NCBI GenBank assembly: GCA_020634455.1
Contig: JACKBQ010000001.1
Span: 1,736,001 to 1,800,000, forward strand
Direction of reading: 5' to 3'
DNA length: 64,000 bases
DNA from: Ardenticatenaceae bacterium
GTDB taxonomy: Bacteria; Chloroflexota; Anaerolineae; Promineifilales; Promineifilaceae
In this document: one piece after another, positions 60,374-64,000 of the stretch
Layout of the letters: each line of letters starts with the position of its first letter
Numbering within the stretch: position 1 is the first letter of the stretch
The notes under the pieces: model-generated
Told to the model about the DNA's origin: nothing
Databases searched by the model: none
What the model saw: the letters and a program-made list of their open reading frames with translations, nothing else
Made by a program: the position numbers and the translations under genes

Positions 60374-61096
60374 ATGACACAACAATACAAAGCAATCTTT
60401 TTTGATCTGGATGGCACGCTGCGCATTCCGTCCCCAGACCCCACCGACGCCTTTATTCAGTTTGCCCGCTCACAGCAGATTGAAATTAGAGAAACGGCCG
60501 TTCGCCGCCTAAAAATTTGGGCACATCGTTACTGGGGGCAAGATGACCGGGTGGTGGGGGAGATGAATCGGCTGGGCGAGGAAGAGTTCTGGCTAAACTA
60601 TTCACGCTTGCTGCTTGAAGCAGTTGGCGTAACCAGCAATTTGGAAACAGAAGCCAGGCAAGTGCGCGAATATTTTAGCTCTGCCTATACCCCAGAGGTA
60701 AAGCTGGCGGCCGGAGCAACCGAGCTATTCACCACGCTGAAGGCGGCAGGCTACCGTCTGGGTGTCGTCTCCAATCGGTCGCACACCTTTCATGAAGTGC
60801 TGGAGCAGTTTGAAATTAGTGACTGGTTCGATATGACGCTGGCGGCGGGGGAAATTGGCTGCTGGAAGCCAAATAGCGGTATTTTTGATCATGCCCGCTC
60901 ATTTTTTAATGATTTGACTGCGGCTGAATCTGTGTATGTGGGGGACAACTATTTTGCCGACGGCATTGGGGCAAAACGGGCGGGCATGCTGCCCATCATT
61001 TACGATCCGGATGGGCTGTACCGAGCGTCAGAAATGGTTTGTGTGGACAAATTGGGGGAGGTTACGGCCGTTCTCAACCAGCCAACCGTGCATTAG
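60374..61096 (+). CDS. HAD-family hydrolase
   Basis: A 240-residue haloacid dehalogenase-like phosphatase. Motif I FFDLDGTLRI (about 10-19), motif II VVSNRSHTF (about 130-138), a Lys in CWKPNSGIFDHA (motif III) and motif IV VYVGDNYFADGIGAKRAGM (about 189-207) are visible, with a helical cap (about 20-95). The substrate is unknown; phosphoglycolate or sugar phosphates are typical. AGGAG lies 5 bases before ATG 60374 (TTG 60359 would add five residues). A perfect hairpin lies upstream. Confidence 0.93.
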   Translation: MTQQYKAIFFDLDGTLRIPSPDPTDAFIQFARSQQIEIRETAVRRLKIWAHRYWGQDDRVVGEMNRLGEEEFWLNYSRLLLEAVGVTSNLETEARQVREYFSSAYTPEVKLAAGATELFTTLKAAGYRLGVVSNRSHTFHEVLEQFEISDWFDMTLAAGEIGCWKPNSGIFDHARSFFNDLTAAESVYVGDNYFADGIGAKRAGMLPIIYDPDGLYRASEMVCVDKLGEVTAVLNQPTVH

Positions 61097-61122
61097 TAGC
61101 CAAACCTTCAAACAATACGTCT

Positions 61123-62256
61123 TTACTCAGCTACGGCACCTGCATCGCCAAAATCAATCAGGCCGCGCTGGAGTGCCTCTTCTAGCGAAATGCCGCGTGT
61201 GCTTTCCGTGCTGTCGTCTGCACCAGACATATCCCAAAAGGCATCGAGATCGGCCGTTTCTTCAGCAGGGCCATCGGCTGTAGCCAGCAAGTCCATCAGC
61301 TCGTCTGGCGCGATGTCCAGGTAGTCGGCGGGAGGTGCTGGTTCCGGTTCGGGCATGGCGGGGGGAGGAGGTGTGGGTACGGCCGTTTCCACCACCGGTT
61401 CAACACGTTCAGAGGGTGCAGCGGGCTTTGCGGCCAATGCAAGCGCATCATGCGCGGGAAGCAGCTGCTGCAAATCCTTAATCGCCCGCTGGGTGAACAC
61501 CCAAATGGTGCCAATACGCCCGCGCCGGGCGGCCATGTCAAAAAAGAGCGTCAAAAAGTAATGGCGATTCACATTGGCGCAGTAAAACTCAAATTCGCCC
61601 CCCATGTGATATTGCAGGGTAAATGGCTCTGCCGCGCCCAACTCATCGGCCAACAAAAAGCTGTTGCTCAAGTTATCGGCCACGATGCCCACCAATTTGG
61701 GCAAATCAAGCTGGCTGTTATCGCCAGCTGAGAACAAAATTTCTCCCATCGCCGAAGCCAGCGTCAGGTTTACTGCGCCGGTATCTACGCGTAAGGCATC
61801 CAGGCGGCGCTGCAAATCATCGGAAACGGCCGTTTCTGCGAGGTTGGTCGTCAGTGAAGTGTTTGCCGGTAAAATGACAGATTCGCCATGAAGGGCGGTA
61901 TGAACGGCCGTCAGCACGCTGTCGGTATCCAAAGGCTTCTGAAAGTAGCGGTAGACACCAAGCTCGTTCGCCTCTTTTTTGCCCTGGCTGGAAGAGTACG
62001 CAGTAATCATAATCACCGGAATATCGCGCCCCAGCGCCTTTACGCGCCGCACCAGATCAAACCCACTCATGCCGGGTAAGCGCACGTCGGTGATGAGCAA
62101 ATCAAACTGAGAGCGGCGCAGCTCCAGCAGCCCTTCTTCGGCAGAAGGCACCGCCAGCACTTCGCAATCCTGGTTAGACAGTTCCAGCATCGAACGCAGA
62201 AACTCCAACATCTCAAAATGGTCATCAACGACTAAAATTTGCTTCACATCGGCCAT
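61123..62256 (-). CDS. Receiver domain plus roadblock/LC7-like protein
   Basis: A 377-residue protein. The N-terminal CheY-like receiver (about 1-120) has DD at about 11-12, phospho-acceptor Asp in LLITDVRLPGMSGF (about 57) and Lys in YRYFQKPLDTD. The middle part (about 150-265) resembles a roadblock/LC7 domain (LTLASAMGEILFSAG, IVADNLSNSFLLADEL, FEFYCANVNRHYFLTLFFD), the fold used by bacterial MglB-like GTPase regulators. The C-terminal third is Pro/Ala-rich and acidic, with a short conserved tail, SLEEALQRGLIDF. No GTPase partner is adjacent. It may be a signalling scaffold; the combination is unusual but I have seen nothing to name it. Confidence 0.75.
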   Translation of the reverse strand: MADVKQILVVDDHFEMLEFLRSMLELSNQDCEVLAVPSAEEGLLELRRSQFDLLITDVRLPGMSGFDLVRRVKALGRDIPVIMITAYSSSQGKKEANELGVYRYFQKPLDTDSVLTAVHTALHGESVILPANTSLTTNLAETAVSDDLQRRLDALRVDTGAVNLTLASAMGEILFSAGDNSQLDLPKLVGIVADNLSNSFLLADELGAAEPFTLQYHMGGEFEFYCANVNRHYFLTLFFDMAARRGRIGTIWVFTQRAIKDLQQLLPAHDALALAAKPAAPSERVEPVVETAVPTPPPPAMPEPEPAPPADYLDIAPDELMDLLATADGPAEETADLDAFWDMSGADDSTESTRGISLEEALQRGLIDFGDAGAVAE

Positions 62257-62430
62257 AGGGTATCCAAGTCCTGTTCAATTTCGCCCATTATAGAGTCTGG
62301 CAACTGGTAAAGACAAGTAGCCAATCGTCATAATGAACGGCCGTCCCCAAGATTTCAAACGTCTTGCTGACCATCAGACAATTCCCAGCGTATTGCAAGA
62401 CTTTTGAAATCTACATCAAGAAATATAAGC

Positions 62431-62458
62431 AAACAAAAAAGAGCCTGCCTCGGCAGAC
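62431..62458 (-). terminator. Terminator after oppF
   Basis: On the minus strand GTCTGC (62458-62453) pairs with GCAGGC (62448-62443) around a CGAG loop, followed by a TCTTTTTTG run. Confidence 0.65.
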
Positions 62459-62527
62459 CCCTTCATCAAATACACATTTTCTCATTGTCGCTCCTCCCCC
62501 GTGTGCGGGCATGACAATGGGCAGCCG

Positions 62528-63607
62528 TTACACTTCCACCATATGCGCTTTGTCAGAAGATAAATTCTCTCGCGTTAGCTTGCTGGCACCCTTCTCACCT
62601 GTCTCCAATAGCCAGCAGGCAGCATAATGCTCTTCGCCGTAATCCTTAAACGGCGGCTCTTCCTGCGAACATTTGTCAAAGGCCAGCGGGCAGCGCGTGT
62701 GGAATCGGCAGCCCGTCGGTGGATTCAGCGGGCTGGGCACATCCCCCTCCAAAATCACCCGCTGCCGCTTCAGCGTGGGGTCCGGGATGGGAATGGCAGA
62801 CATGAGCGCCTGGGTGTACGGATGCAGCGGATCGCGGTACAAATCATCCCGCGAAGCCATCTCGACCATCTTACCCAGGTACATCACGCCCACGCGGTCG
62901 CTAAAATGCTCTACCACGCTCAGGTTATGAGCAATAAACAAGTAAGTCAGGCCAAAATCCTTTTGCAGCTCGCGCAAAATGTTCAGCACCTGCGCCTGGA
63001 TGGAAACGTCCAGGGCAGAAACGGGCTCATCACAGACGATAAATTTCGGCCGTAGCGCCAACGCGCGCGCAATGCCAATGCGCTGCCGCTGCCCACCAGA
63101 AAACTCATGTGGGTACCGCCGCGCATGGTCGGCGCGCATTCCCACGCGAGTCAGCATTTCTACCACAATGTCGTACCGTTCCGCCGCGCTTTTGTCCGTG
63201 TGAATGCGCAGCCCTTCAGCAATGCTTTCCCCAATAGGCATTCGCGGGTCCAGCGATGAGTACGGGTCTTGAAAAATGATCTGAATATCGCGGCGCAGCT
63301 TTTTAAGATCGTTGGCCGTGATGTCGTAGATATTTTTGCCATCAAAAACAACTTCACCAGAGGTGGCCGGAATTAACCGCAAAATGGTACGGCCGATTGT
63401 TGTTTTGCCACAGCCGGATTCCCCCACCAGACCAAACGATTCGCCCTCATAAATAAAAAAGGAAACATCATCCACGGCTTTTACCCAGCCAGTGGTACGC
63501 TGAAACAAACCTCCACGCACGGGAAAATATTTTACGACATTTTTCACCTCAACCAGAACACGCTTTTTATTGGAAGCGTTACCGTTTTGCGTTACCTCTT
63601 CTGCCAT
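62528..63607 (-). CDS. Oligopeptide/dipeptide ABC transporter ATP-binding protein (OppF/DppF)
   Basis: A 359-residue ABC ATPase. Walker A GESGCGKTTIGRTIL is at about 65-79, the Q-loop in IIFQDPYSSLDPR, the signature FSGGQRQRIGIARAL at about 167-181, Walker B FIVCDEPVSALDVS and switch-His in LFIAHNLSVVEHF. The C-terminal oligopeptide domain (NPPTGCRFHTRCPLAFDKC) is diagnostic. GGAGG lies 6 bases before ATG 63607. It starts 1 base after the OppD stop. The pair energises peptide uptake; permeases and binding protein should lie upstream, beyond the window. Confidence 0.94.
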   Translation of the reverse strand: MAEEVTQNGNASNKKRVLVEVKNVVKYFPVRGGLFQRTTGWVKAVDDVSFFIYEGESFGLVGESGCGKTTIGRTILRLIPATSGEVVFDGKNIYDITANDLKKLRRDIQIIFQDPYSSLDPRMPIGESIAEGLRIHTDKSAAERYDIVVEMLTRVGMRADHARRYPHEFSGGQRQRIGIARALALRPKFIVCDEPVSALDVSIQAQVLNILRELQKDFGLTYLFIAHNLSVVEHFSDRVGVMYLGKMVEMASRDDLYRDPLHPYTQALMSAIPIPDPTLKRQRVILEGDVPSPLNPPTGCRFHTRCPLAFDKCSQEEPPFKDYGEEHYAACWLLETGEKGASKLTRENLSSDKAHMVEV

Positions 63608-63608
63608 G

Positions 63609-64000
63609 TTAAGCCTCCAATTCCTTTTCATGCAGCCAACAGCGAACCTTACGATTGGGCGCTATTGATTTAAGCTCTGGTTCTTCTTCTGTGCATATTG
63701 TCAAATCATTTTCCAGCCGAGCCATACATCGAGGGGCAAATTTGCAACCCTGTGGCAAATCTACCAGGTTTGGCACAGAGCCAGGAATTGTAACCAGCTC
63801 TTTTTCGGCTTGCCCCAAGACGGGAGTGGAACCGATGAGAGCGGCCGTATACGGGTGTTTGGGCGAGGCAAAAAGCTCCTCAATGGGAGCCTCCTCCACC
63901 ACACGCCCAGCGTACATCACCACCACCCGGTCACACATTTCTGCTACCACTCCCAAATCATGGGTAATGAGGATGATGGACGTTTCCATTTTGGAGCGCA
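63609..64000 (-). CDS. Oligopeptide ABC transporter ATP-binding protein (OppD/DppD), 5'-truncated by the window
   Basis: The C-terminal ~130 residues of an OppD/DppD ATPase, which with OppF hydrolyses ATP for peptide import. The switch-His region SIILITHDLGVVAEMCDRVVVMYAGRVVE is present, quoted by its core ILITHDLGVVAEM. The C-terminal oligopeptide motif HPYTAALIGSTP and the cysteine-bearing GCKFAPRCMARLEND follow. The frame continues past the internal ATG at 63989 to the window edge (codons CGC TCC AAA), so the gene is truncated by the window, not in the genome. It ends 1 base before oppF. Confidence 0.92.
   Translation of the reverse strand, partial: RSKMETSIILITHDLGVVAEMCDRVVVMYAGRVVEEAPIEELFASPKHPYTAALIGSTPVLGQAEKELVTIPGSVPNLVDLPQGCKFAPRCMARLENDLTICTEEEPELKSIAPNRKVRCWLHEKELEA

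Overview
The window reads as a stretch of chromosome from a member of the Chloroflexota (Anaerolineae/Ardenticatenia-like is my best guess). This is inferred from several signs. The tmRNA tag reads ANTRTNYSAMPLAA, close to the ANTNTR-type tags I recall from Chloroflexus. A Tad/Flp pilus cluster lacks any secretin, as expected where there is no classical outer membrane. The gene mix is bacterial housekeeping, GC is moderately high (mid-50s by eye), and short palindromic repeats sit in almost every gene gap. I see no phage, plasmid or insertion sequence and no CRISPR array. One AT-rich orphan nuclease-like gene (3189-4076) looks acquired.

Layout. 1-105: tail of an unidentified gene. 547-2961: Lon protease. 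3189-6553: nuclease-like gene, cupin, a polytopic protein and a YwiC-like protein. 6739-7153: tmRNA (minus strand). 7271-10307 (minus): FAD oxidoreductase, sucrase/ferredoxin-like protein, ferritin. 10433-14652 (minus): ABC-type ferric iron importer (ATPase, fused permease, lipoprotein). 15017-18036 (minus): SAM-I riboswitch, then a cystathionine gamma-synthase-type enzyme and aspartokinase. 18204-21206 (minus): hybrid sensor kinase. 21612-26567 (plus): SET-domain protein, Tgt, UppP, PstS-like lipoprotein, ornithine aminotransferase. 26699-28511 (minus): ABC-2 exporter. 28719-30902 (plus): unknown protein, EamA exporter, nucleoside phosphorylase. 31050-32844 (minus): prolyl-tRNA synthetase with a small leader ORF and terminator. 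32979-38956 (plus): RecJ, sugar-nucleotide epimerase, RNase D-like protein, MBL/beta-CASP protein, unknown. 39038-43027 (minus): Kbl, Nif3-like, LMW-PTP, HPF, ComF. 43060-50300 (minus): Tad pilus genes, the 50-residue Flp pilin, and a DegS/NarL-type two-component pair. 50470-60233 (minus): five polytopic, glycosyltransferase-like membrane proteins, a methyltransferase and a polyprenol-phosphate mannosyltransferase. 60374-61096: HAD hydrolase. 61123-62256: receiver plus roadblock-like protein. 62528-64000: OppF and truncated OppD.

How they work together. The ferric importer and ferritin make an iron uptake and storage neighbourhood. The SAM riboswitch places aspartokinase and the cystathionine gamma-synthase-type enzyme in one methionine operon. 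The Tad genes, with a receiver-ATPase TadZ and an adjacent kinase/regulator pair, look like a signal-controlled pilus. The 50-60 kb block looks like envelope glycan or lipid-linked sugar synthesis.

Two genome-wide features stand out. (1) The palindromic octamer ACGGCCGT is hugely over-represented: I counted 39 in the first 20 kb by hand, against roughly 0.5 expected from base composition. It resembles cyanobacterial HIP1. (2) A dozen or so families of short palindromic repeats fill the gene gaps. They also supply stop codons of genes, enlarge a riboswitch arm, and are translated in-frame inside membrane proteins.
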